NCBI RefSeq assembly: GCF_003932855.1
Contig: NZ_RQYZ01000001.1
Span: 346,708-410,707, forward strand
Origin: Tessaracoccus sp. OH4464_COT-324
Lineage (GTDB): Bacteria > Actinomycetota > Actinomycetes > Propionibacteriales > Propionibacteriaceae
Length of the DNA: 64,000 nucleotides
Reading direction: 5' to 3'
The translations under genes were made by a program, and so were the position numbers. Below the pieces are notes generated by a model. It saw only the letters and a list, made by a program, of their open reading frames with translations. It was not told the origin of the DNA and made no database searches. Below, piece by piece: positions 54,978-63,800 of this stretch (position 1 is the first letter of the stretch; each line of letters opens with the position of its first letter).

Positions 54978-55022
54978 GGGTGGAGGTCACCCTCCCCAGA
55001 GGGGCCTGGAGAGACTTCTCCG

Positions 55023-55095
55023 AGCGGACGACGAGATTCGAACTCGCGACCCCCACCTTGGCAAGGTGGTGCTCTACCAGCTGAGCTACGTCCGC
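55023..55095 (-). tRNA. tRNA-Gly (anticodon GCC)
   Basis: Acceptor GCGGACG with CGTCCGC, anticodon stem CCACC/GGTGG around TTGCCAA. First of the minus-strand array; promoter at 55148-55176. Confidence 0.95.
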
Positions 55096-55147
55096 CTGAT
55101 CCGTGGCGCTGCTCGCTCTCGCTTGCCGCGTCATCGGCGTGATGAGA

Positions 55148-55176
55148 ACTCTAGCGCACTGCTTTTGGCGATGCAA
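55148..55176 (-). promoter_or_regulatory. Promoter of the Gly-Cys-Val tRNA array
   Basis: On the minus strand TTGCAT (55176-55171), a 17-base spacer, and TAGAGT (55153-55148), with TGCGC just before the -10. This is the clearest full promoter in the window. Confidence 0.65.
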
Positions 55177-55437
55177 AATCGAAGGCGTTCCCCCTCGTCA
55201 GAGCCGATTACTCGCCGAAAGCGCACCGCCGTCGACCCAACTCCGGCGGATTCCCGAGACATCCGCAGCGGCGACCCGATAGCCGGCCGCACCCTCACCG
55301 CCAATCGCCGTTCGCCCCTCGAATCGATTGGCCCAACCTGCCCTCCTTCGAATCGCGACACCACGCCCAGCGCCAGACAAACGCGCAGCGAAATTGAGCG
55401 CTCATCCCCCGAAGTCGCACTTTCAGAAAAGATGCGC
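55177..55437. other. Spacer between divergent tRNA promoters
   Basis: About 260 bases between the two tRNA promoters. No gene, repeat or RNA structure is recognised; lower GC near the left edge. Confidence 0.5.
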
Positions 55438-55443
55438 TAGAGT
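55438..55443 (+). promoter_or_regulatory. -10 of tRNA-Val(CAC) promoter
   Basis: TAGAGT within GATGCGCTAGAGTTCACC, 10 bases before the tRNA. TCGCAC 17 bases upstream is a poor -35. Confidence 0.5.
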
Positions 55444-55453
55444 TCACCGAGCT

Positions 55454-55525
55454 GGGTGATTGGCGCAGTGGTAGCGCGCTTCGTTCACACCGAAGAGGTC
55501 GGCGGTTCGAACCCGCCATCACCCA
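55454..55525 (+). tRNA. tRNA-Val (anticodon CAC)
   Basis: Acceptor GGGTGAT with ATCACCC, anticodon stem CTTCG/CGAAG around TTCACAC. CCA is encoded (55526-55528). The pairing with the opposite Gly-Cys-Val array is also found in mycobacteria. Confidence 0.95.
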
Positions 55526-55556
55526 CCACGAAGCCTGCGAGTGTGAGGAGGCAAGA

Positions 55557-56351
55557 ATGGGTGCCCCCGCGGTCGTTCTTGCCGATACCACCACCGCCAA
55601 CCCGGACGTCACTTCCGCCCTAGAAGCAATCAGCGGGCGCCTCAGGGCACGCCGGCCTGACCTGCCCGTGTACTTGGCCGAGTTGGGCGTCGAACCAAAT
55701 CTTGACCGCGTGATCGTCGAGCTACAGCGTGAGCACATCGAAGAAGCCGTGTTCGTTCCCCTCGACCTGCGCTCGGCCATTTCCTACCCGAAGGAACTGA
55801 ACGGAGCTGCCCAGCAGACCTCGCAGGCGGGCATCCGCTCGATAGTCTCCCGGCCAATTGGGCCAGCCACCGAGCTACTCAACATCCTCGACGAACTGGT
55901 GCGTGACGCCCTCCACCGGTGCCTGGCGCTGGAACTCGACGCGCTCGTGCTGGTCGCCCGCGAAGGCGGCGACGCGCGTGGCTCCGCACTGGTCGCCCGG
56001 CGCGCCCGACAGTGGTCCGCGCACCACCGGCTTCCCGTGCAGTTGGCCATCGAGACCGGGGACGGCAGCGCAACTGCCGCCGCAGTGCAGTACCTGCGCG
56101 CCCAGGGGCGCCGCTACGTCGCCGTCGGCGGCACCTTCCTCACCCCGGGGCCTGCCTACCAGGCCCACGCCCAGGCCGCGCAGCGCGCGGGGGCGATCGC
56201 CGTGGCAGACCCCGTCGGGGTCAGCCCCCACCTAAATCAGCTGATCCTCGCCCGCTACGCCTTCGGCGCGATGGAGTTGCTCGACGGGCAGCCGCAGCCC
56301 GTCGTCGTTGACGCCGACTACCAGTTTCTGAGTTCGCGCGAGCGCGGCTGA
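55557..56351 (+). CDS. CbiX/sirohydrochlorin-chelatase-fold protein lacking metal histidines
   Basis: This 264-residue protein has two alpha/beta halves of the class II chelatase fold (residues 4-110 and 126-250), matching actinobacterial CbiX-like proteins in VPLDLRSAISYPKEL and VAVGGTFLTPGPAYQAHA. The positions where CbiX has histidines (GHG-type start and AGH block) are ADTT and SAI here, so metal chelation is doubtful. It may be a pseudoenzyme or bind another ligand. ATG follows tRNA-Val by 28 bases with GAGGAG-like GAGG upstream. Confidence 0.6.
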   Translation: MGAPAVVLADTTTANPDVTSALEAISGRLRARRPDLPVYLAELGVEPNLDRVIVELQREHIEEAVFVPLDLRSAISYPKELNGAAQQTSQAGIRSIVSRPIGPATELLNILDELVRDALHRCLALELDALVLVAREGGDARGSALVARRARQWSAHHRLPVQLAIETGDGSATAAAVQYLRAQGRRYVAVGGTFLTPGPAYQAHAQAAQRAGAIAVADPVGVSPHLNQLILARYAFGAMELLDGQPQPVVVDADYQFLSSRERG

Positions 56352-56366
56352 ACCGTGAACCGGGCG

Positions 56367-56372
56367 TAGAAT
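56367..56372 (+). promoter_or_regulatory. -10 hexamer for leaderless msrB
   Basis: TAGAAT, 7 bases before the ATG, no SD. Confidence 0.45.
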
Positions 56373-56379
56373 CGCGCCC

Positions 56380-56805
56380 ATGTCTGACGAACCGTACATT
56401 GCCCCGTTCCAGCTCGACGACTCCGAGTGGCGCACCAAGCTGACCGACCTTGAATACCGGGTGCTGCGCGAATCCGGCACCGAGGCGCCCTTCACCGGTG
56501 AATATACCGACACGGAGACCATCGGCACCTACTCCTGCCGCGCGTGCGGCGCGACGCTGTTCACCAGCAAGGAGAAGTTCCACTCGCACTGCGGCTGGCC
56601 CAGCTTCTTCGCGCCCGAGGCCGAGGACCGGGTGCGCTACCTGCAGGACCTCTCCATCCCGGGGCGGCCACGCGTCGAAGTGCGGTGCACCAACTGCGAC
56701 TCCCACCTGGGTCACGTGTTCGAGGGCGAAGGTTACGACACCCCAACAGACCTGCGTTACTGCATCAACTCCGTCTGCCTCACCCTCCATCCCGAGAGCG
56801 AATAA
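56380..56805 (+). CDS. msrB: Peptide methionine-(R)-sulfoxide reductase
   Basis: This 141-residue cytosolic repair enzyme reduces methionine-R-sulfoxide. Zinc cysteines are C53/C56 and C103/C106; catalytic Cys128 lies in RYCINS; HSHCGWPSF is the substrate block. Length normal. DUF3000 follows after 67 bases with its own -10. Confidence 0.96.
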   Translation: MSDEPYIAPFQLDDSEWRTKLTDLEYRVLRESGTEAPFTGEYTDTETIGTYSCRACGATLFTSKEKFHSHCGWPSFFAPEAEDRVRYLQDLSIPGRPRVEVRCTNCDSHLGHVFEGEGYDTPTDLRYCINSVCLTLHPESE

Positions 56806-56859
56806 CACAAGAATCTGCATCGTCCGGCGAGTCTCGGCCCGCAACGGGCCGGCTCCCCC

Positions 56860-56865
56860 TACAGT
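56860..56865 (+). promoter_or_regulatory. -10 hexamer for the DUF3000-rnd operon
   Basis: TACAGT, 7 bases before the GTG at 56873. It sets the start of DUF3000 over longer in-frame readings across msrB. Confidence 0.45.
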
Positions 56866-56872
56866 CTGCTTC

Positions 56873-57445
56873 GTGTCCAACGTTCTAACGCTGGCGCCGG
56901 ATGGCTTCCAACGCGCAACGCAGCAGCTCCACCAAATGACTTGGCGACCGGAGCTGGTTGTCGACGAGATCGGCTCCCCGCAGCGGATCGCACCACACTC
57001 CGTCGCCATCTCGGCGGAGCTGTACGCAGGCCGTGAGCAGCTGAGCTCCGGTCGGCTCATTTTGCTGCATGACCCCAAGGGTAACGACGCCTGGCAGGGC
57101 ACCTTCCGCATCGCCAGCTACGTCACCGCAGAGGTAGAGCTAGAGATGGTGGCAGATCCGATGCTGCCCGACGTGGCCTGGAGCTGGCTCACCGATGCCC
57201 TGGAGAAAAACGACTGCATGGCAAGCCACCTGAGCGGCACCGTCACCGCGTCCTACGGCCGTTGCTTCGGCTCGAAGGCGGGTGAACCGGACTCCGCTAC
57301 CGTGGAGTTGCGCTCTTCCTGGACGCCGCGGCTCGACCTGCAGCACTCCTTCACCAACCATCTCCTCGCCTGGCAGGACCTCCTTGTCCAAGTGGCCGGG
57401 GAGCCACCGCTGCCCACCGGAATAACCGCGCTCAGGATCAGATGA
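56873..57445 (+). CDS. DUF3000 family protein
   Basis: This 190-residue actinobacterial protein matches DUF3000: LVVDEIGSPQRIAPHSVAISAEL, SGRLILLHDPKGNDAWQGTFRIASYVTAEVELEMV, and a late WLTDAL. Function unknown. The DUF3000-rnd-dxs run is common in the phylum. It overlaps rnd by 4 bases. Confidence 0.88.
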   Translation: MSNVLTLAPDGFQRATQQLHQMTWRPELVVDEIGSPQRIAPHSVAISAELYAGREQLSSGRLILLHDPKGNDAWQGTFRIASYVTAEVELEMVADPMLPDVAWSWLTDALEKNDCMASHLSGTVTASYGRCFGSKAGEPDSATVELRSSWTPRLDLQHSFTNHLLAWQDLLVQVAGEPPLPTGITALRIR

Positions 57446-58638
57446 ACTATCAAGAACACAGCCGCGAGCCGCTGCGTGCGGTCGTGGACTCCGTCCGGGC
57501 CTTCGACGAGTGCCTCGCCCAGCTCGCCGCCGCCGACGGCCCCGTGGCCTTCGACGTCGAGCGGGCGCACGGCTTCCGCTACTGGCCGAGGGCCTACCTG
57601 TTCCAGATCCGACGCGGCGCGGCCGGCACCTGGCTGCTCGACCCCACGCGCATCCCCGACGAGCGCCTCACCCAACTGAGCACCCGCCTGGGGAGCGCCG
57701 AGTGGGTGATCCACGCCGCCAGCCAGGACCTGCCGTCGATGTTCGACGCGGGCATCACCCCCACCCGGGTGTTCGACACCGAGCTGGCCGGCCGCCTGCT
57801 GGGCAAGCCGAAGGTCGGGCTAGCCGCGCTGCTCTCCGCGGAGCTCGACGTCCACCTGCGCAAGTCGCACTCGGCCGTGAACTGGGCCACCCGCCCGCTG
57901 AAGGAGAGCTGGCTGACCTACGCCGCGCTCGACGTCGACTACCTGATCGAACTCCGCGACGCCATCGGGGCCCAGCTGGCCGAGGCCGGGCGGGCCCGCT
58001 GGGCCGAACAGGAGTTCGAGTGGACCCTCCGCCACTACTCGCGCCCACCCGAGCAGCGCAGCGAGCCGTGGCGGCGCACGTCGGAGATCACCGCCGTGCG
58101 CTCCCGCGCCGGGCTCGCGCTGGCGAGGGAGCTGTGGACTGAGCGCGACCAGATCGCCCAGCGGCGCGACCGCCCGCCCACGCACATCCTGCCCGACGCG
58201 GCCATCGTCGAGTTGGCCAAGCAGGTGAGCGTCAACGGCGAACTCCCCCCGAACGCGCTGTCGGACAGCAGCGCGCTCACCAGAGCCCCCGGCAAGCGCT
58301 ACTCCGCTAACTGGCTGAGCGCCCACCGCCGGTTCCAGCAGCTCGCCAAGGCGAAGTATCCGGCCAAGCGCCCACCCGCCAACCCCGGGCCGCCGCAGCC
58401 GCGCACCTGGGCGGACAGCAATCCCGCGGCCGCCGAACGCTGGCAACGTTTCCGGCCCGCGCTCGACGAGCTGGCCGCCCAGCTGGGCATCCAGGCCAGC
58501 CTGATCCTTCCTGCGGCCACCGCCGCGCACCTGCTGTGGGCCGACGAACGCCCGAGCGGAGACACGTTGGCCGCGCACGACGTGCGGCCCTGGCAGCGCG
58601 AGCTACTGGCTCCGCTGCTCGATCAGGTCTTCGCCTGA
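57442..58638 (+). CDS. rnd: Ribonuclease D (3'-5' exonuclease with HRDC)
   Basis: This 398-residue enzyme has the DEDD exonuclease domain (VAFDVERAHGFRY, IHAASQDLPSMFDAG, FDTELAGRLLG, WLTYAALDVDYLIEL) and an HRDC domain near 210-290. It trims the 3' ends of stable RNAs. The last 36 bases overlap dxs on the other strand. Confidence 0.92.
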   Translation: MNYQEHSREPLRAVVDSVRAFDECLAQLAAADGPVAFDVERAHGFRYWPRAYLFQIRRGAAGTWLLDPTRIPDERLTQLSTRLGSAEWVIHAASQDLPSMFDAGITPTRVFDTELAGRLLGKPKVGLAALLSAELDVHLRKSHSAVNWATRPLKESWLTYAALDVDYLIELRDAIGAQLAEAGRARWAEQEFEWTLRHYSRPPEQRSEPWRRTSEITAVRSRAGLALARELWTERDQIAQRRDRPPTHILPDAAIVELAKQVSVNGELPPNALSDSSALTRAPGKRYSANWLSAHRRFQQLAKAKYPAKRPPANPGPPQPRTWADSNPAAAERWQRFRPALDELAAQLGIQASLILPAATAAHLLWADERPSGDTLAAHDVRPWQRELLAPLLDQVFA

Positions 58639-60519
58639 ACCGAGCAGGGCAGCCGGGATCACCTGCTGGCTGATGGCCTGCGCGGTGAGGCCGAGGCGGG
58701 CGAGCACCTCGCCCCTGCTCGCGTGCGCGAGGAACTCCTTGGGGATGCCGAAGTGCTGCATCCGGGGTGTGACCATGCGCTCCGCGGCCCGGGCGCGCAG
58801 GAGCTGGCCGAGCCCGCCGTCCACGAGGTTGTCCTCCAGCGTCACCACGTGGTCGAAGCGCGCGAGCAGGTCGATCAGCGCCCCGCTGACCGGCAGCGCC
58901 CACAGCGGATCCGCCACCATCGTCGGGATGCCCTGCCGGCCCAGCAGCTCGCCCACCTCCAGCGCCAACCCGGCGAACTGGCCGTAGCCCAGGATCAGGG
59001 TGCGGGCCGCGTCCTCGGAGCGGAGGATGTCGATCTGGTCGAGCCCGGAACCCAGGCTGTCCACCGCGTCGAGGTCGGCGGGGAGTTTGTCCTTGGAGAA
59101 GCGGATGATCGTCGGGGCGTCGTCGACGGTGACGGCCCGCTCCAGCGCCTCCGCGAGGCGACGGCGGTCGCGCGGGGCGGCGAGCTGCGCCCCGGGGATC
59201 ATGCCGATCATCGACACATCCCACATGCCGTTGTGGCTGGGGCCGTCGCTGCCGGTGATGCCCGCGCGGTCGAGCACCACGGTGACGCCGCACCGGTGCA
59301 GGGCCACGTCCATCAGCAGCTGGTCGAAGGCCCGGTTCAGGAAGGTGGAATAGACCGCCACCACCGGATGCAGTCCCGCGCGCGCCAGGCCGGCTGCGGA
59401 GACGATCGCGTGCTGCTCGGCGATGCCGACGTCGAAGGTGCGCTCCGGGTAGGCGGCGCGGAACTCGGCGAGCCCCGTCGGATGCAGCATGGCCGCCGTG
59501 ATGGCGACGAGCTGCGGGTGCGCGGCCCCGAGCTGGACGAGCTTCTCGGAGAAGGCGCTGGTCCAGGTGGCGGTGGAGCTGCTGGTGAGTGGCTCGCCCG
59601 TGATGTCGTTGATCTGGCCCACGGCGTGGAAGCGGTCCTCCTCGTGCTCCTCCGCGGCCTTGAATCCCTTGCCTTTCACCGTGATGCAGTGCACGATCAC
59701 GGGCCCCCTGAACTGGCGCGCGGCTTCGAGGTGGTTGGTGAGCGCCTGGAGGTCGTGGCCGTCGATGGGGCCGGTGTACTTGATGCCCAGGTCGGAGAAG
59801 AGGTCTTGGGGCGCCACCACGTCCTTCACGCCGGTCTTGAAACCGTGCATCAGGTCGTAGATGGGGCGGCCGAGCACGGGGATGCGCAGCACGGCGCGCT
59901 TGATGAAGCTGAGCGTGTTCTCGTAGCGGCGGTCGGTGCGCAGGCCCGCGAGGTGTGTGGCGAGGCCCCCCACCGTCGGGGTGTAGGAGCGGCCGTTGTC
60001 GTTGACGATGATGACCAGTTTGAGGTCGGGCTGGGCGGCGATGTTGTTCAGCGCCTCCCAGGACATGCCCCCGGTGAGGGCGCCGTCGCCCACCACCGCC
60101 ACCACGACGCGGTCCTCGCCGCGCAGCTGGTAGCCCTTGGCCAGCCCCTCGGCCCAGGACAGCGCGGTGGAGGCGTGCGAGTTGCGCACCCAGTCGTGCT
60201 CCGATTCGGCGGGCTCCGGGTAGCCGGATAGCCCGTTCAGCTGCCGGAGGGTGTCGAATCCTTCGGAGCGCCCGGTGAGGATTTTGTGCACGTAGGCCTG
60301 GTGGCCGGTGTCGAAGATGATGGGGTCATGCGGCGAGTTGAACACCTTGTGGATGGCCATGGTCAGCTCGACGACGCCCAGGTTTGGCCCCAGGTGCCCG
60401 CCGGTTCTGCTCACGCTGGTGATCAGAAAGGATCGGATCTCCTCCGCCAGAGCCTCTAGCTGTGCCTTCGATAGCGAGCGCAAATCGCTGGGACCGGCGA
60501 TGGAATCGAACAGGGACAT
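58603..60519 (-). CDS. dxs: 1-deoxy-D-xylulose-5-phosphate synthase
   Basis: This 638-residue thiamine-diphosphate enzyme starts the MEP isoprenoid pathway. The N-terminus has GGHLGPNLGVVELT, the ThDP motif GDGALTGGMSWEALNN near residue 150, DRAGITGSDGPSHNG, and a transketolase C-domain. ATG at 60519 has TATGAT seven bases before it. It converges on rnd with a 36-base overlap. The product feeds polyprenyl phosphate used by Ppm1. Confidence 0.95.
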   Translation of the reverse strand: MSLFDSIAGPSDLRSLSKAQLEALAEEIRSFLITSVSRTGGHLGPNLGVVELTMAIHKVFNSPHDPIIFDTGHQAYVHKILTGRSEGFDTLRQLNGLSGYPEPAESEHDWVRNSHASTALSWAEGLAKGYQLRGEDRVVVAVVGDGALTGGMSWEALNNIAAQPDLKLVIIVNDNGRSYTPTVGGLATHLAGLRTDRRYENTLSFIKRAVLRIPVLGRPIYDLMHGFKTGVKDVVAPQDLFSDLGIKYTGPIDGHDLQALTNHLEAARQFRGPVIVHCITVKGKGFKAAEEHEEDRFHAVGQINDITGEPLTSSSTATWTSAFSEKLVQLGAAHPQLVAITAAMLHPTGLAEFRAAYPERTFDVGIAEQHAIVSAAGLARAGLHPVVAVYSTFLNRAFDQLLMDVALHRCGVTVVLDRAGITGSDGPSHNGMWDVSMIGMIPGAQLAAPRDRRRLAEALERAVTVDDAPTIIRFSKDKLPADLDAVDSLGSGLDQIDILRSEDAARTLILGYGQFAGLALEVGELLGRQGIPTMVADPLWALPVSGALIDLLARFDHVVTLEDNLVDGGLGQLLRARAAERMVTPRMQHFGIPKEFLAHASRGEVLARLGLTAQAISQQVIPAALLGSGEDLIEQRSQ

Positions 60520-60526
60520 GAGGTTC

Positions 60527-60532
60527 ATCATA
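60527..60532 (-). promoter_or_regulatory. -10 hexamer for leaderless dxs
   Basis: TATGAT on the minus strand, 7 bases before the ATG. Confidence 0.45.
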
Positions 60533-60545
60533 GGGTGAACCGGCA

Positions 60546-60786
60546 AAAAGAACCTGCCGCACGCTCAAGGCGGGCATAACGCGTTTCCCCGCAGCGTGGC
60601 CGTCACCGGTTTCGCCTGCCTGCGGGTCCGCGCCAGCCGCGCCTCTCGCGTCAGAAGCGCCGCGCTGGCCTGGCTGGCGACCAGCCTGTGGCACGTAGGC
60701 CTCGCGATTGATCGTGCAGGTACCCCAGTCGAGCCGGCCGCGCCGGCAGCTTCCCGGCCGCCACACCCAGGTCGCTACGCCGCACA
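60546..60786. other. Intergenic region between dxs and the NLR-type gene
   Basis: About 240 bases without a supported gene. High GC; no RNA gene or repeat is recognised before the palindromic element at 60787. Confidence 0.45.
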
Positions 60787-60822
60787 TGTCGGATTGGAGG
60801 TTTATTCCGGATATATCCGACA
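60787..60822 (+). promoter_or_regulatory. Palindromic operator candidate of the NLR-type gene
   Basis: TGTCGGAT (60787-60794) and ATCCGACA (60815-60822) are exact inverted repeats, and CGGATATATCCG (60808-60819) is a perfect 12-base palindrome sharing the right arm. A -10-like TAGGCT lies at 60832-60837, so a bound regulator would cover the -35 region. Confidence 0.5.
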
Positions 60823-60831
60823 GATTCCTGC

Positions 60832-60837
60832 TAGGCT
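60832..60837 (+). promoter_or_regulatory. -10 hexamer of the NLR-type gene
   Basis: TAGGCT, 29 bases before the ATG, leaving room for the GAGGAGG ribosome site at 60855-60861. A recognisable -35 is replaced by the palindrome. Confidence 0.4.
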
Positions 60838-60866
60838 GGGGCGCAGCTCGATTCGAGGAGGAAACG

Positions 60867-63800
60867 ATGGCCGACGCTTTGCCCGATTACGCGGTGAGAA
60901 ACTACCTGGCGAGGCTCGCGCTCAACGAGACCCAGGTGAGACAGGCCGCAGAGATAGCCGGCCGGCTGGACAGCGCGGGCCGCGTCTCGGTGGCCCGGCT
61001 CAAGGAGGAGGTGTTCCCCACCGTCTCCCAGGCCACCGCGAACACCAACCTGACGCGGCTGCGCAAGCGGATCAACGAGCTGTCCCAGGAGCTCGGGCTC
61101 CAGTTTTCGATGGAGATCACGAAGGCCAAGCGCGTCGGCCCCGCCGAGCGCCACGTCTGGTTCGAGGGCCTGAGCGCCTACTCCCCCACCCCCGCCACGC
61201 CGGAGCTGGACGCCATCCCCGAGGGCGCGCTGCTGGACACGCGCGGCGTGGAGTCGGGCGTGCAGCCCACGGCGGTGCTGCTCACCTACAACGAGCACGA
61301 AGCCCGCAAGCTCTGGCAGGTCTTCCTCAGCAGCGAGGCAGCGCCGCCCGAGGAGCAGCGCGACGACGTGACCTACTACCGGCTGGGCCAGGTGGGCGGC
61401 TTCCGGGTGATCCACCGCCGCAGCGAGCAGGGCCCCTACCAGGCGCAGGCCTCCGCCGCGCGCGCCATCGGCCACTACAACCCCGACGTGTTGATCGCGG
61501 TGGGCATCGCCTTCGGCGTGGCCGAGAGAAAGCAGCGGATCGGGGACGTGCTGGTGTCGAGGCACGTCCTGGACTACGAACTGGCCCGGGTGGAGCCCGA
61601 CGGCGGCACCACCCACCGGGGCCTGCCGACGGCCGCCGCCGCGGAGCTGGTCGCGCGGGCCGAGACCGTGGACCACGCGCACCGCCACCTGGCGGATTGG
61701 CCCACGGTGCACTTCGGCACGGTGCTCAGCGGCGCAAAGCTCGTCGACAACAAGGAGTACCGCGACAGGCTGCGCGAGCTGCACACTACCGTGATCGGCG
61801 GGGAGATGGAGGGCGTCGGCGTGCTTGCGGCCTGCGCCCACGAGCCGGTGGCGGCCATCGTCGTGAAGAGCGTGTGCGACTTCGCCGCCCACAAGGACTC
61901 CCCCACCAAGGCGGACGACCAGAGGAAGGCGGCACTCACGTCGGCGCGCATGGTGCGCGAGATCCTGGCCCGCGGCCCGCTGGGCGGCGCCGTGCCGAGG
62001 CTTAGGCGGGAAAACGAAGGCCTGCGGCGCGAGATCGACCGGCTGCGCAACCCCGGGCTGCTCGCGCCCGGCTGCCCCGACGTCGAGCGGATGAGCAGCC
62101 AGAGCGACAAGGTGCTGGCCAGCGAGCTCTTCATCGCCGACGTGCGCGGCTCGCGCCTCTCGATGGGCTATCACAGTTCCCCGGCCGACGAGGCCGACGG
62201 CACGCCGGTGGTGGAGGCCATGCTCGACTGGGCGCGCGACGGCTCCGCCCCCCAGCTGTTCGCGCTGCTGGGCGAGTACGGGGCGGGCAAGACCGTGAGC
62301 TGCCAGGCCTTCGCCCGGCGGCTGGCCGAGCTGCGATCGGCCGATCCGACGCTGCCGATGCCGATCTACTTCAACCTGAAGAGCGTCGCCGAGGCCCGGC
62401 TGGCGGAGAACCTGGAGGTGCTCGTCGCCACCTGTATGCGCGAGGACTGGCTGCCCAAGCACTGTCCCGGCTACACCTGGGAGGCCTTCCGCTCCTGGCT
62501 CCGGCAGGGCCCGTGCGTGGTGATCTTCGACGGCCTCGACGAGCTCCTGGTGAAGCTGGACGCGGGCGGCGGCCAGCTGCTCCTCAGCCGACTGCTCGGC
62601 ACGCTGAGCCTGCTGCCGGACGCCGAGGCGAACGCGCGGGTGCGGCTGGTGCTGTCTTGCCGCACCCAGTACTTCCAGACCTTGGAGAAGCAGCGCGGCT
62701 TCTTCCGGGGCAACGACCGGCAGGATCTGGCCGAGGACTCCTACAGCGCGCTCACCCTGCTGCCGCTTTCTCAGCGGCAGGTGCGCGGCTACCTGGAGCG
62801 GGCGCTGCCCGGGGAGGAGGTCGACAAGGTGGTGGCGCTGATCGCCGAGGTGCACAACCTGCCCGAGCTGGCGGCGCGGCCGTACACGCTGGGGCTGCTG
62901 GCGGAGTTCGCGCCGGAGCTGGAGCGGCGCCGGGCCGCCGGGCGCCAGATCCGGGGCGTGACGCTGTACGGGTGGACGGTGGAGCAGTGGCTGGCACGCG
63001 ATGAGGCCAAGCACTTTATCCGGCCCGGGCACAAGGCCGCGTTCATGGCGGAGCTGGCAGCCTGGCTGTGGCGGGAGCGGCGCAACGCGGCGCCAATCGA
63101 GGAGGTCGAGCGGGTGTTTCGGGCCTGGGTGCGCTCCGACGAGGATCTGAGCGACATCTACCGCGTCGGCCTCGGCGCGAGCGAGCGCGAGCGGCTTGAG
63201 GAGGATCTGCGCACGGCCACCTTCATCGCCCGCCGGGACGGCGAGCGGGGCAGCGCGTTCAGCTTCGCGCACACCTCGCTGCAGGAGTACTTCCTGGCCC
63301 GCTACCTCTTCGACGCCGTCCGGGCCGACCAGCGGCAGCGCTGGCGGATGCGCATCCCCGCCCGCGAAACCCTGGATTTCCTGGGCCAGCTCCTCGCCGA
63401 GGCCGACGACCCCGCCCTGGCGGGCACCCTCGCCCGCTGGAAGGGCAGCTACCTGGCCGAGGCCAGCGAGCTGCACGCCGCCTACGCCATCCTCGCCAAC
63501 CGGGAGGGCTATCCCGCGGCCAGCCTGGCCGGCATCGACCTCGCGGGCGCCCGGCTCGACGACTGGGACTTCGTGGGCACCCCGGAGCGCCCGCTGGACC
63601 TCGCGGGGGCGAGGATGGGCGGGGCGAGCCTGCGTCGCGCGGCCTTCTCTCACGCCAAGCTGTCCCGCGCCGACCTGGGCGACGCAAACCTGGCCCAGGC
63701 CATCGTGCACGCCTGCAGCGCCGCGCACACCCGCTGGCCGGCCGCCGCCCCCGGCGCCGCCTGGCAGGAAGCCGGGCTCCTCGCCCCGCAGGACAAGCCC

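Noticed and set aside
54775..55176. N-terminal extension of the small GNAT gene across tRNA genes
   Set aside because: It would translate the antisense of three tRNAs; the -10 and family length support the ATG at 54774.
58723..60231. 502-codon plus-strand frame over dxs
   Set aside because: Shadow of dxs.
60596..62005. A 469-codon plus-strand frame starting before the NLR gene
   Set aside because: Wrong frame relative to the motif-bearing gene and Arg/Gly/Ala-rich without any family signature.
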